A DNA stretch of 64,000 nucleotides. It comes from Gentiana macrophylla (taxonomy: Eukaryota; Streptophyta; Magnoliopsida; Gentianales; Gentianaceae). The notes beneath the pieces were generated by a model, which saw nothing but the letters and a program-made list of their open reading frames with translations, was not told the DNA's origin and searched no databases. Positions 12,093 to 22,724 of this stretch are shown here, piece after piece. Both the position numbers and the translations under genes were made by a program. The stretch lies in the NCBI GenBank assembly GCA_026214975.1, contig CM047814.1, positions 24,716,558-24,780,557 on the forward strand, in the 5' to 3' direction. Position 1 is the first letter of the stretch; each line of letters opens with the position of its first letter.

Positions 12093-13573
12093 CTTTTGCT
12101 CGTCCCGAGCAAAACAAAACGAGAATTAAGGCTCGGGACAAAAACAGTCATTTAAACAAATATAGCATATATCAATAAATCAGAGGTTCACCGGTGTGTG
12201 GTGTGCAAAGCCATAGAAAACTTCCACTAAATCCAAACTTGAGAAACTCGAAGCAAAACCAGCTAATACCCCCTTCAAACTAGAGATCAATGACACTCAT
12301 AAGATGCACCCTACAAACGTAAAATATCCCGAAAAGAATGATCGAATATATCTAGGGCCTTTCTGAAATACTCAGAGGATAATCCCTACAACATATCTTT
12401 CAGTTTCTACTGGGGATAAGATAGACGATAACTTAGTCTTTTATTTATAACAATTCATTAGTTGATTTAATTACTTTCACATTTAAACACACATCAGAAT
12501 GAGCTCTTGCCCTGTCATAGCAGAATAGGATATTCGAGATATACCCTACCTTTCTCAAATCATAAGGCAGCTTTTTCTGACTGTCGTGAGCTTTTGGTCA
12601 TCATAGTGGTATAGGACATACGTGGTATACCCTATCGCACTCAAATCATCGACTAGCTTCCGACACACCCAATAATTCTTCATATTTTTCAACTTTTTCA
12701 TTTGACAATAAGTCACGTGTTACTTATCACATTCAAACCTCAGATATTCACAGTATAACATACTCCGGATCTAAATACAAACTATCATAAATCTCAAGAT
12801 ATATACGTAGCACTAAGCACATGACTTATAAGAAAATCAGAAATCACTCGTCAAAAGGGGTATAACTTTATAAACTAGCTCATCATTTACTATGGCTCGT
12901 GAAAAATAGATCTCAGGTGAAACAACTAACTTACTAAACACATGATATATAGCTAGGATGACTATAAAAATAACGAACATTGATCTGAATTGCCTACTCG
13001 GGACAAAACAAAAACAAAAAAATGTCGGAAAATTTTGAAAAATCGAGCTCATTTTAACATAGAAACATTACGAGTTAAGCAAATGTGTAGATACATATCA
13101 AACATTCCCCTCCCCCACACTTAAAAATCAACATGTCCTCATGTTGTGCAGAACGAAAGGAAAAGTAAAAGACTTAGCTGATTTCAACCGGTACACGAAT
13201 CGTCGGTCAGGCCGGAGCCTATCTAGTGACACTGGAAACTCGTAACCATAAAATGTAGCTCGATAAAACCGCTAAAAATATACCTGCACGACTTGACAAA
13301 CACGGAACCATCTCGGGGAAAACGGGGAATTACACCAGAATGAAAAGAGATAATAAAAACGAGTAATACCAAAAGATAAAACATTGAATACATCCAAAAG
13401 TTGAAACAAGCTAGAAATAAAAGTACTGATGCCTTATGGCTTACATGATCCATCGGAAACAGTAACAGTATCAATATCAAAATTACAACGAATCATAGAA
13501 GGAAAAGTATCAAGACAAATCAATCATCGTATCAAAGTAGAAACAAAATCTAAGATCATAAAAGAAAATAACA
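12093..13573 (-). other. Athila 3' untranslated internal region
   Basis: About 1.5 kb between the last Athila reading frame and the 3' polypurine tract. I see no credible gene. Two related short blocks (ggatattcgagatataccctac near 12,528 and ggacatacgtggtataccctat near 12,612) suggest an old local duplication. Long noncoding 3' regions are usual in Athila elements. Confidence 0.6.
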
Positions 13574-15029
13574 TCAAGTCTGGCCCGGCGCCGCAGAATC
13601 ATCAGGCTGCTCCTCCTCGGAAGACGACTCAGACTCATCCAGAACGTCCGCAATGGCCTGCTCAATCTCATCTGAATAAAGGTAATCAATGACGCTTGGA
13701 TTGAAGATTCTATCGTCTCGGACAGGCCGGCCCTCACTCATGCACTTCAAAATAGTTAAAATATTGTTCTGCGACGTCCTCATATCCTCCATCCAATTCC
13801 GAACACTGTTGGCCATACTCAACCTCATCCGTACCGAGGGAGATAAAGTAGGAAGCGAGGATGATCGAGGCGGTGCTGATGACGAACCAGGCTCCTGTGG
13901 TGCCCCTGACTCAGAGGATTACCCTTCTCTCTGTCCTCCAAGGCTTACCCTTCTCTCTCTGTATAGGTCTCGGGTTCTTCGGCTTATGATCGGTTCCAAA
14001 CTCAGGCACACCTGCATCGATACACAAACTGTGGATCAGGTGAGGGACGATCAAGCTCCGCGTGTAAACCTTCTGATTGATAGATATCTCGTCATACAAA
14101 GCTTGTCCCACATCCACATCCACATCCGTATACAACATGCCTAGGTCACCAATATGAAAATGTGTCAAGTTGTTCTTAGGCAACAACCGACTCTGAATGA
14201 ACCGACACTGGACCTTCCAGTCCTCCGTCCAGGTCATGGTAACCAACTCCTTCCGGTCTCCTCCCGGTCTTAACGTCCACGCCACATCCGGGCAAACTCT
14301 CAACCTCAACTCCTCCAAAGGATCTCATCCCCAAACTCGCTCATGAACAATCTCCTCCTTGTAGTCCCGACCCGCAAAAGCCGCTAAGTTATATTTCTGG
14401 TTCATCACCTCCGGCGAAAACGGAACTTATACCCCTCGAACCACAACTACCTTCGTCCCCAAGTCGGTCTCCGAACAATTAGCGTAAAATTCCCGAACTA
14501 GGGAGCCATTTACCGGGGTAGTCAGGATTGTCATCAAGGCTTCCCATTTCCGATCCTTAAGCAACTTAACGAAATCCGGATCGACCTTTGCCTCCAAAGT
14601 GGCCCTCTCAATCAACATGGTCCTCGAGAAGTAATGTTTAGTATAAACATCATGGGCTCTAGGGTTCACGAATCTACGAGGCAATGGCATGGGAGCGACG
14701 GTTTTATCTTTCTTTCTAGGTTGGGTAGCCCTAGGTGCAACCGGTTCCTGCTCCCGGGTAGCTTCTACAGTTTCCTCAGCCCAAGATGACCCTCCACCTC
14801 GGGGAACCCTGTGCATCAGTGCCAATGGCACATCCTCATCCGTCTCAGAGTCTGAGGTTGTTTCATCTCTCAAAGTAGCCCTAGTTTGGGTGGCTCTATG
14901 AGGTTGCTCCCGAATACTAATACCTCGGTTAGGATCAACTAAGGTAGGATCAATCTCTTTACGCTTCTTCCCGGCCTCCCGGGCCACTTCCTTACCATGC
15001 CACTTCACTATCGCCTTCTTGTGAACCAT
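13574..15029 (-). pseudogene. Athila 3' ORF (putative plant transposon protein), degraded
   Basis: Read from the ATG at 15029, this is the extra 3' frame that Athila elements carry after pol, sometimes called env-like by position. The N-terminus is basic (GKEVAREAGKKRKEID), followed by a low-complexity acidic/basic stretch. Around residues 115-190 comes a segment (RAHDVYTKHYFSRT..., FVREFYAN-type) resembling the family annotated as putative plant transposon protein. Two in-frame stops (TAA near 14425, TGA near 14328) interrupt one otherwise continuous frame down to 13911. A frameshift then leads to an acidic C-terminus (DESESSSEEEQPDD) ending at 13574. I see no signal peptide or membrane anchor, so an envelope role is not supported. 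Function is unknown. Confidence 0.75.
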
Positions 15030-15419
15030 AATTCAAGCCTAGACTAAACCAAAATAATCCCAATTCGCAACAAGATACACGTTTAACATCCAAAGCGGGA
15101 TTTCAAAACAACCAAACCACAACCACAACCATAATCATCACCAAGCAACCCATTCACCACCCATCACAACACCACATCACCATAACAGAGCAGAAAGAAA
15201 CACAAAACCAGAAAAAAAAAAAAAAAAAAACGAATTAAGGTAGTATTCAAGTGAACGAGCCGACCCGAAGATCGAACTCGCAAAAACGTGAATATAATCT
15301 AGAAAAGTTGTTACTAACTTACCAAGTAGGGTGAGTAGATGTTGATCGAGATGAAAACGAGTCCAAACAACACAAATATGGCCTCCAAAATCGAATTTTT
15401 TCACCAAAAAGTCGGACTG

Positions 15420-15700
15420 AGGAGGGTGCCGATTCTCCTAAAATATGGACAGAGGGGGTATATATAGACAGAGGGGGTATATATAGACAGAGGTTGGACG
15501 CTCGTCCAACTCAGTGGACGGGCGTCCACTAGGGAACTAGATGAACTGGACGGGCGTCCTGATTACCAGACGCTCGTCCAAACATTCAAATCACATACAG
15601 GATTGGAAGGAATAAAGCAGACGGGCGTCCAGGCTTAGTGGACGCTCATCCAAAAATTGGTCAAGGCGGACGGGCGTCCAGAGTTCTGGACGGGTGTCCA
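15420..15700 (-). promoter_or_regulatory. Internal LTR-like promoter module ahead of the 3' ORF
   Basis: Reading minus, a cluster of about eight GGACGNNCGTCC-type palindromes (15,690 to 15,490) is followed by two tandem copies of a unit containing ctatatata (TATA-like, about 15,434-15,480), a leader of roughly 400 nt and then the ATG at 15029. The order palindromes-TATA-leader is the same as in this element's own LTRs (palindromes 11,720-11,530, TATA 11,500). It is seen directly in sequence; that it initiates transcription of the 3' ORF is inference. Confidence 0.5.
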
Positions 15701-15919
15701 AGCAGTATACGTGCAAAAATTATAAAATTTCCATACAAATCAAATTCAAAATTGCACTTTCTTATTAAACTTAAATAAAACTTCAAAAATACAAATAAAA
15801 ATCAAACGAAGTACATGAAATTACTAGAAAATAAATAAAAATGAATAGAAAACAGTGGGTTGCCTCCCACCAAGCGCTTTTGTTTTACGTCGTTTGCTCG
15901 ACAAAATATCCTAACAACG

Positions 15920-16333
15920 CTAGTCCTCGTAAATTTCTGACCAATCCACAACTCGGATAAGACGGCGGAGCATGTCAATTGCCGGAGGAAAATCATATTC
16001 ATCTTGCAATCCCCAATCCTCACCAGCGACTTCAACACCTCGAAAATGCTCAGCTTGCAGCACTAGCGCTAAATCTGTCAGCATCGGATCATTCAGGATT
16101 GTGTATGGACGTCCTAGAGCCTCCTGCAACTCCTCAGTAGTGAAGTCTCCACCTCCCGAACAGCGGGGAACAATGAGAACATAGGTGACAGTCTTGACGC
16201 GGGTACTAATGTCAAAGTCTACGTGCAACACTATAGTCCCTCCCGGTCCGTCATCTACAGTGATGAGTGGGATCTTCCTAAGGAAAGGTAACTCCTCTGG
16301 CTGAACACCGAAATCCATATCTAGAAAGCACAA
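15920..16333 (-). CDS. Small intact ORF between pol and the Athila 3' ORF, unknown function
   Basis: A 137-residue frame with no stop, starting at 16333 (a second Met, MDFGV, at 16318 is an equally good start) and ending in DWSEIYED. The product is acidic and soluble-looking, with no membrane segment, zinc motif or catalytic signature I recognise. It lies about 195 bp downstream of the integrase end and upstream of the internal promoter module. It is one of the few undamaged frames in this otherwise broken element. I do not recognise a family. It could be an accessory frame of this Athila lineage or chance conservation in a young element. Confidence 0.45.
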   Translation of the reverse strand: MCFLDMDFGVQPEELPFLRKIPLITVDDGPGGTIVLHVDFDISTRVKTVTYVLIVPRCSGGGDFTTEELQEALGRPYTILNDPMLTDLALVLQAEHFRGVEVAGEDWGLQDEYDFPPAIDMLRRLIRVVDWSEIYED

Positions 16334-16528
16334 CTAACTGACAGATAAAACAAAAACTTAATAAGGCTAAAACTTAATAAACTAAACTTAAATACTAAAA
16401 GCATAAAACAAGAATAACTAAAAGAACGATATCTAGGCTGCCCCCTAGTGGCGCTTTTATTTAATGTTGTTAGCTCGACACCGTTTAAGCTCAGCCTGGA
16501 TCAGGCCGTTTGACTTTTCTGCCAGCCA

Positions 16529-17314
16529 CTACCTCGTGTAAGCTTTGATCAGTAGTGTGGCTGCAGAAACAGCATCTAACACATGGGTAAAACTTTTAAT
16601 AGCTTTCCAAACACGCTTAAACTTCCCCATGGTTGACTTTTTCATTCTCTGAGCCTTCTGATGACGCTTCAACCGACGCTCCCTCTCAAGTTCTTCCATG
16701 TCCCAACTACCAGCTAGAACTTCTTCAGTTTGACCACTACCGCCCTCTTCTGAAAACAGGTCGGGTGAAAACTCGTCGAATTCTTCGACTTCCGTAGCAC
16801 CACACCCGAGGATATCGAGGCAACGGACATTCAAAGGCTTTTCCTTAGGTTCACCAATGTAGTGCTTACACCTTTGACCATTTACTCGAAACGGTTTACC
16901 GCTATAACCACGAAGTTCTAGAACGCCTCCAGGAATGATTTGTAGAATTTCGAATGGACCGGACCAACGTGTCCTCAACTTTCCAGGAAACAAATGTAAC
17001 CTAGAATTGTATAGAAGCACTTGTTCGCTGACGTGGAATTCTCTTTTCTTAATCTTAGCATCGTGGAGTAGCTTCATCTTATCTTTACTAATCTTGGCAC
17101 TTTCGTAGGCCTGGAGTCTGAATTCGTCCAACTCATTTGAATCTAACTGCGATCGATGTTTTCCACAAGATTGGGAATCAAAGTTCAGAAACTTTGTCGC
17201 CCAATAAGCTCTATGCTCTAACTCGACAGGCAGATGACATAGCTTACCATAAACCATTTGATATGGAGATGTCCCCATAGGGGTTTTAGGCAGTTCTGTA
17301 TGCCCAAAGTACAT
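16529..17314 (-). pseudogene. Athila integrase C-terminal segment
   Basis: The segment carries the Athila hallmark block after the integrase core (TPMGTSPYQMVYGK then HLPVELEHRAYWA), an arginine/lysine-rich linker, and the RWSGPFEI...GVLEL region of the integrase C-terminal domain. It ends in a basic/acidic tail (ELERERRLKRHQKAQRMKK) at 16529. It is out of frame with the core at 17,286-17,732; the frame breaks near 17,290-17,310. Its likely role was integrase DNA binding and strand transfer. Confidence 0.85.
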
Positions 17315-17732
17315 TATCCAACTTCAAACTCCAGTCTTTTCTATGACTGTTTACCGTTTTTTCCAAGATTTTCTTGATGCTTTGGTTGCTTCTCTCAACC
17401 TGACCACTAGTCATCGGATGGTACGGTGTGCCTGTCTTATGACGTACACCATACTTTTCAAGAACTTTCTCTAAGGGTCGGTTGCAGAAATGCGTCCCTT
17501 CATCACTGATCAAGGCACGTGGACATCCAACCCTGACAAAGATGTTCTTCTTTAAGAATTTCATGACCGTCTTATGATCATTGTGAGGAGTGGCTTGAGC
17601 CTCCACCCATTTAGACACGTAGTCTACGCAGACTAAGATGTATTTATTACCGCAAGATGATGGGAATGGTCCCATAAAATCGATACCCCATACATCAAAA
17701 ACCTCGCATTCTAGGATGGGTTTCAAAGGCAT
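17286..17732 (-). pseudogene. Athila integrase catalytic core
   Basis: A retroviral-type integrase core with all three acidic residues: Asp18 in GIDFMGPF, Asp77 in LISDEGTHF and Glu113 in GQVERSN, giving the D,D-35-E spacing. The open frame ends at LWAYRTA, where a frameshift separates it from the C-terminal segment. Upstream, the zinc-binding region lies in another frame, so no full integrase can be made. Confidence 0.9.
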
Positions 17733-17825
17733 GTCAAAACGCCTTGTCAGAGTACCTGTTCTTTGGCATCTATCACAAGCTTTACAGAAAGCTTCTGTGT
17801 CCTTAAAGATCGTAGGCCAATAAAA

Positions 17826-18377
17826 TCAGGATTGGAAGATCTTAGCAACGGTTTTCCACGGACCAAAGTGACCTCCAGTGGGTCCACTGTGGCATTGCTC
17901 AATAATATCCCGTTGCTCAGATTCAGGAACACGTCTTCTAAGCAACCCATCTTTACAGATCTTAAAAAAATAAGGTTCATCCCAAACGAAAGATTTCAAA
18001 TCAGAGAAGAACTTTTTCTTCTCCTGATAAGACATTTCTGGGTCGAGATATCGGGCATGAAGGTAATTTACAATGGAAGAATACCATGGAACATCAGGAG
18101 GACAACCGTCTATTAGCATAATGTTCTCTAGTGGAAAGTAAAGATCTATATCATCTGGATCATTCTTTTCCTCACTTAACGTTCTAGAAACGTGATCAGC
18201 CACTACGTTTTCACTGCCCTTTTTGTCCTTAATTTGAACGTCAAACTCTTGTAGGGTCAGTATCCAACGTAGTAGGTGCGGTTTAGCCTCTTTCTTAGTC
18301 ATCAGATACCGCAAAGCAGCGTGATCAGTCCACACGATCACTTGAGCTCCTAACAAGTAACTACGAAACTTGTCCAT
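17826..18377 (-). pseudogene. Athila RNase H end plus integrase zinc-binding start
   Basis: The frame begins in the RNase H-like region typical of Ty3 pol (VIVWTDHAALRYLM, then DHVSR), continues through a linker and reaches the start of the integrase HHCC domain (CHSGPTGGHFG). A stop at 17826 cuts the zinc-binding domain. The region between 18,378 and 18,498, joining it to RT, is also broken. Confidence 0.85.
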
Positions 18378-18498
18378 AGCAAAACTACGCCGTGAGTTCC
18401 TTTTCGCAGTAGTATAGTTAACTTGAGAGGGTTCAATGTGTGATCAAGCGTAAAAGATTGGCTGAATTTCCTTTGATTCTTTGGCCTAAAAAAAGACA

Positions 18499-19233
18499 CT
18501 AAATCGCATAGTTTGATGCGTCGCACATAAGCTCAAAAGGTAGGTTCCAAATCAAAGATATAAGAATTGGAGCAGAGATTAAACGGTCCTTAAGCTCCTC
18601 AAACGCTTGTTTGCAGCTCTCATCAAAATTGAACTCAACGTCTTCTTTTAGTAAAGTAGACAGGGGCTTGGCTATCTTGGAGAAATCCTGAATGAATCTT
18701 CTGTAGAAACCAACATGTCCAAGAAAGCCTCTAACTTCACACACATTCTTGGGATAGCTCATCTTCTCGATAGCTTCTACTTTTGCCCTGTCAACTTCTA
18801 TACCTTTGGCTGAGATCTTGTGGCCAAGAACTATTCCTTCATCTACCATAAAATGGCATTTTTCCCAATTGAGTACTAAGTTCTTTTCCACACATCTGGA
18901 TAACACTTGATCAAGATTGTCAAGGCAATCATCAAAAGACTGACCAAAAACCGAAAAATCGTCCATAAAAATCTCCATACACTTTTCTACGAGCCCGTCA
19001 AAGATAGCAAGCATACATCTCTGAAATGTAGCTGGGGCATTGCCGAGACCAAATGGCATTCGCCTGTAAGCGAATGTACCATATGGGCAGGTAAAAGTGG
19101 TCTTTTCTTGGTCAGCTGGATCTATGGGTATTTGGAAGTATCCTGAATAGCCATCTATGAAGCAGTAGAATGTGTGTCCCGCCAGACGCTCAAGCATCTG
19201 GTCAATGAATGGAAGGGGAAAGTGATCTTTCAT
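18499..19233 (-). pseudogene. Athila reverse transcriptase
   Basis: About 244 residues of Ty3-type RT. Visible are the first catalytic Asp (FIDGYSGYFQ, Asp27), the RMPFGLGNAPATF block and the active-site FMDD (Asp91, Asp92), followed by the GHKIS and GFLGHVGFYRRFI blocks. It ends at a stop just inside the RNase H start (LMCDASNYAI). The catalytic residues are intact, but the frame is detached from its neighbours. Confidence 0.9.
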
Positions 19234-19467
19234 GGTTACCTCATTGAGCTTTCGATAATCGATGCAGACTCAGAAACGAGGACAAGTCTCAATGCTATTT
19301 CCTCTCCTTCTCATTTTTCTCAATCGTAATTCCACCTTTCTTGGGGACTACCTGAGTCGGGGAAACCCATTCACTATCAGCGATGGCATAAATGATTCCC
19401 ATGTCCAGAAGTTTAATGATTTCTTTCTTAACCACCTCTTGCATATGAGGGTTGAGCCTTCTCTGGG

Positions 19468-19875
19468 TCAGTCTAACACATTTTGCACCTCATTCGCCTT
19501 GATCTTGTGCATACAGATGTCCGGAGATATCCCTCTGATATCTCCTACCTGCCAACCAAAGGCTTTTTCATTTTTCTTCAAGACGTTGATTAGTTTCATT
19601 TCCTCTAAACGAGAAAGCCTGGCAGATATAATCAATGGAAGCTTGTCACCTTCTCTTAAAAACACATACTTAAGATGTTTAGGCAATGGCTTCAACACCA
19701 AATCTGCAGGGGGGTCTTCTAAACTCGACTTGAGATCTCCACTTTTCAACTCAATATCACTGAGTTTACTCTGTGGTCCCACTGCCAAAGCTTCTCCTTC
19801 CAACAATTCTTCCTCAAAATCAGCTGCTAATTGATCTAGATTGACCACACCATGGGTATTTAGATTATCAACCAA
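19468..19875 (-). pseudogene. Athila protease-RT linker
   Basis: A 135-residue acidic open stretch (LAADFEEELLEGEALAV) leading into the block immediately before RT in Athila pol (LKPLPKHLKYVFL, then KNEKAFGWQVGDIRGISPDICMHKI). It shares the pol reading direction and lies between protease and RT. The remaining N-terminal RT motif is in another frame, around 19,234-19,460. Confidence 0.8.
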
Positions 19876-20228
19876 TCGCTCATATTCAAACTTCTACAAC
19901 CATGACTTGCTTATCCATATAATCGGTGAAATCATCCGTCATATAATCAATGGAAAAGCCGGTTGGAGGGGGCGAGAGGGTACTTGAATGGACTTTAAGA
20001 CATTGTAACTCACCTCTTGATCACCAACTCGGATAGTCACTTGCCCACCATCGCAATCGATGAGGGCTCTAGGCATAGATAAGAAAGGTCTTCCAAGAAT
20101 CGGGGGACGTTTTCATCTTTCTCCATATCTAAAACATACCAATCAACCGGAAAGGTAAATCTATCAATCAACCAAAACGCCTTTCGGGATCCTCAAGCTT
20201 TCTTAGAAGATCTATCAAACCTGTAGAC

Positions 20229-20510
20229 TCATAGTAGTGGGTTCTGAAGGCTTTGTAAACCGAGTTGCTTGCATACAGACATTGGCATAAGACTTATAGA
20301 GGCACCTAGATCACACAAATAATTAGGGAAGACTAGACCTCCCATTAATACTGTAAGTACGAACTTGCCAGGGTCACCTCTTTTAATTGGTAAGTCTTCA
20401 TAATTAATCATGGAGCAATCCTCACCAATTTGCCTTTCCATGCCTGCTAATTTCTTTTTCGAAGACACAACATCCTTAATGAATTTTGTATACTTAGGCA
20501 TTTCAACCAA
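20229..20510 (-). pseudogene. Athila aspartic protease fragment
   Basis: The frame contains the retropepsin active-site motif in its Athila form (LCDLGASISLMP), preceded by the KLPLK-like region (LPIKRGDPGKF). It ends early at 20229. The flanking 20,511-20,868 belongs to the gag-protease linker but is frame-broken. Confidence 0.85.
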
Positions 20511-20868
20511 GACTTCTGATAATGGAAGATTTACAGAGTATTTTTCAAAAGGTTCAAGACCTTTTTAGTACTTTTGTCCTCAATCAAGGGAATGTTGCTC
20601 TTTCTCGGTGGAAATGGAAGCTTCTTAAGGTCACTCTCGTAAAAAACTTTCTTTGAGGATGCACTCACGCCTTTGTCTTCCAGATCTTTCCATCGAATGC
20701 TTTTTCAGATTTTTTAGTAGTCGGGATCACCTCCCGACTTTCGCTTGCTTTTTCACCTCGAGGGATCACCACTGAGGATCACCAACTTCTTCACCTCTCG
20801 TGGGTCACCACCTGAGTTTTCTCTGCAATTGAGAGGGTGTAGGTGCTCGGCTTCCTCTCCCTGCCTTA

Positions 20869-22228
20869 TCAATGGCGAGGAGGGGCTAGGTTTCCACGAT
20901 GGGAAAGATCACTAACTTGAGTACCGCTTCTCAGATTCATTGCACTGGCCTCCTCTTTACCGTATTGAATTGATGGCACGAGGTCAGTACATGGGCCTTT
21001 GTTCAAGTCAGCTTGAGCAACTTGAACACCCTTTGGATTCTTTTCAGTGAAACTGGGCAGCTGCCCTGGGGGTCTAGAAGCTAACTGTTCAGCCAGTTGC
21101 CCAATTTGTCTCTCAAGATTCTTCATTGATCTACTTTGCTCCTCTAATTTAGCTTCAAGATTGGTAGATTGGGAGGGGCCTTGAGAGTTTTGGAAATTTG
21201 GAGAATAGGGCTGGTTGGGCCGACTTTGGACTGCAGGATTTGAATTGGAAGGCCAATTCTGATTGAACCTTTGAGTAGGATTGGAAAATTTTGAATTTTG
21301 GTTCTGATTAAAACCAGGGTTTCTATTGAAATTTTGATTCGAATTAGGATTAAAACTTGAAGGTTGACTAAACCCTTGGTTTTGAAAATTATTTTGGCCA
21401 GAAAACTGATTGAACCTTTGATTGTTCTGGCCATAGAATGCATTGACTTCAGCATTCTGTCCGTTCATAGGACAGAATCTAGAAGTGTGCCCCACCTCGT
21501 CACAATTCTGACATGTGACTTGATTGTACTGTCCATAATCATGAACAGCATTCACTTGATAAGGTGCCGGGGGATTAAATTGACATTGGCCATTCATATG
21601 GCCAGTCTGACTGCAGCTCTCACAATACAGAACCTGAGGGTTCTGTGGAAAGGAGGAAGTTTGATTCATCTGATTCGAAACTTGAGAAGTTGCCATCTGC
21701 TTCTGCAGAATGGCGATCAAACTTTGCATGTTTACTTCCTCAACCTTAGGAGGAGGAGGTGCTTGGATTGCTTGATAAGAGGGGGCGTAATTGTACTTTG
21801 CAATGTCCTCAAACAAAGGCCCATCCTCTTCAGCGCTTTCTTAAAATGCCCCACCAGAAGAACTATTGACCATGCCTTTGGTAAGCTCGGTCAATCCACT
21901 AAAGAAGGTGTTGACTTGCCTTTCCAGTGGCAAGCCATGGTGGGGACATTTTCTGAGAAGAGACTTGAATCTCTTCCAACATTCAAAGAAGGACTCATTC
22001 TCCTTCTGGTAGAAAGTGAATATCTCATTTAAACACTGGGCTGTCTTTGAAGGTGGGAAATATTGACTCAAGAACTCCTTTTCGAGTTCTGCCCAGGTGG
22101 TGATAGATTCAGAGGGGAGAGAGGTGTACCACTCTTTAGCCTCTCCTTTCAGAGAAAAAGGAAAAAGTTTTAGCTTGATAGCATCCTCACTTACTCCTTG
22201 ATAGCATCCTCACTTACTCCTTGATAGC
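20869..22228 (-). pseudogene. Athila gag, 5'-truncated, one in-frame stop
   Basis: Reading minus from 22,228, the frame enters in mid-gag (GVSEDAIKLKLFPFSLKGEA, the conserved Athila capsid block) and continues through FFECWKRFKSLLRKCPHHG. A single TAA at 21841-21843 interrupts, and the same frame resumes. Two intact CCHC knuckles follow (CESCSQTGHMNGQC, CQNCDEVGHTSRFC), then a long Asn/Gln/Phe-rich region. The N-terminus, leader and primer-binding site are missing because gag is joined directly to a copy of the Tekay LTR at 22228/22229. A 23-bp tandem duplication sits at that joint. Confidence 0.9.
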
Positions 22229-22724
22229 GTGTGACCACCACGAGAGGGTGCCAACCAACAGTGGCTTGCACTGTTAGTCCCGGGCTTCCCCTGTATGCAT
22301 ACAGGTCCGGGGAAGCTCCCTTGTCATTTGACCTCTAGAAGGTCACAGGGTTATCCACCTGTCCTGACGAGTCACATAGCTTAAGTTTACATGTGTCTAA
22401 CCAAAAGTGACATGACGTTTAAGCTTATTACTAGGCAACTATGTATTTATTATTCATTGTTAATTAGCCACCTAAGTATTTTCAAGTAAGCTCCCTCACC
22501 CCTACTTCTTTCTCTCATAAACCAGTAGACACGGACAAGGCCTAGCAATTACACAGACATTGATGAACTCTAGTTCATCAAAGCGCAAGCCTATCATGCC
22601 CTTAAAACGGTCCCGAATTTCAAGTCCCTTGAAGAGTACATTCGGTGCCGGAACTAAACGCATCAGAAACTCAATCAAGGCTTGTTCATTTTAATTTATT
22701 GTTATTAGATCAAGAAATAACATT
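22229..22724 (-). mobile_element. Duplicated Tekay LTR segment
   Basis: This copies 10,031-10,525, including the target acatt at its right end (22720-22724), with about six differences by eye. It is not part of the Athila element although it lies between Athila gag and an Athila LTR. Its left edge is an illegitimate junction inside gag. Confidence 0.9.

Noticed and set aside
13574..15029. Retroviral-type envelope gene
   Set aside because: No signal peptide, membrane anchor, cleavage site or fusion peptide visible; only its position after pol recalls env.
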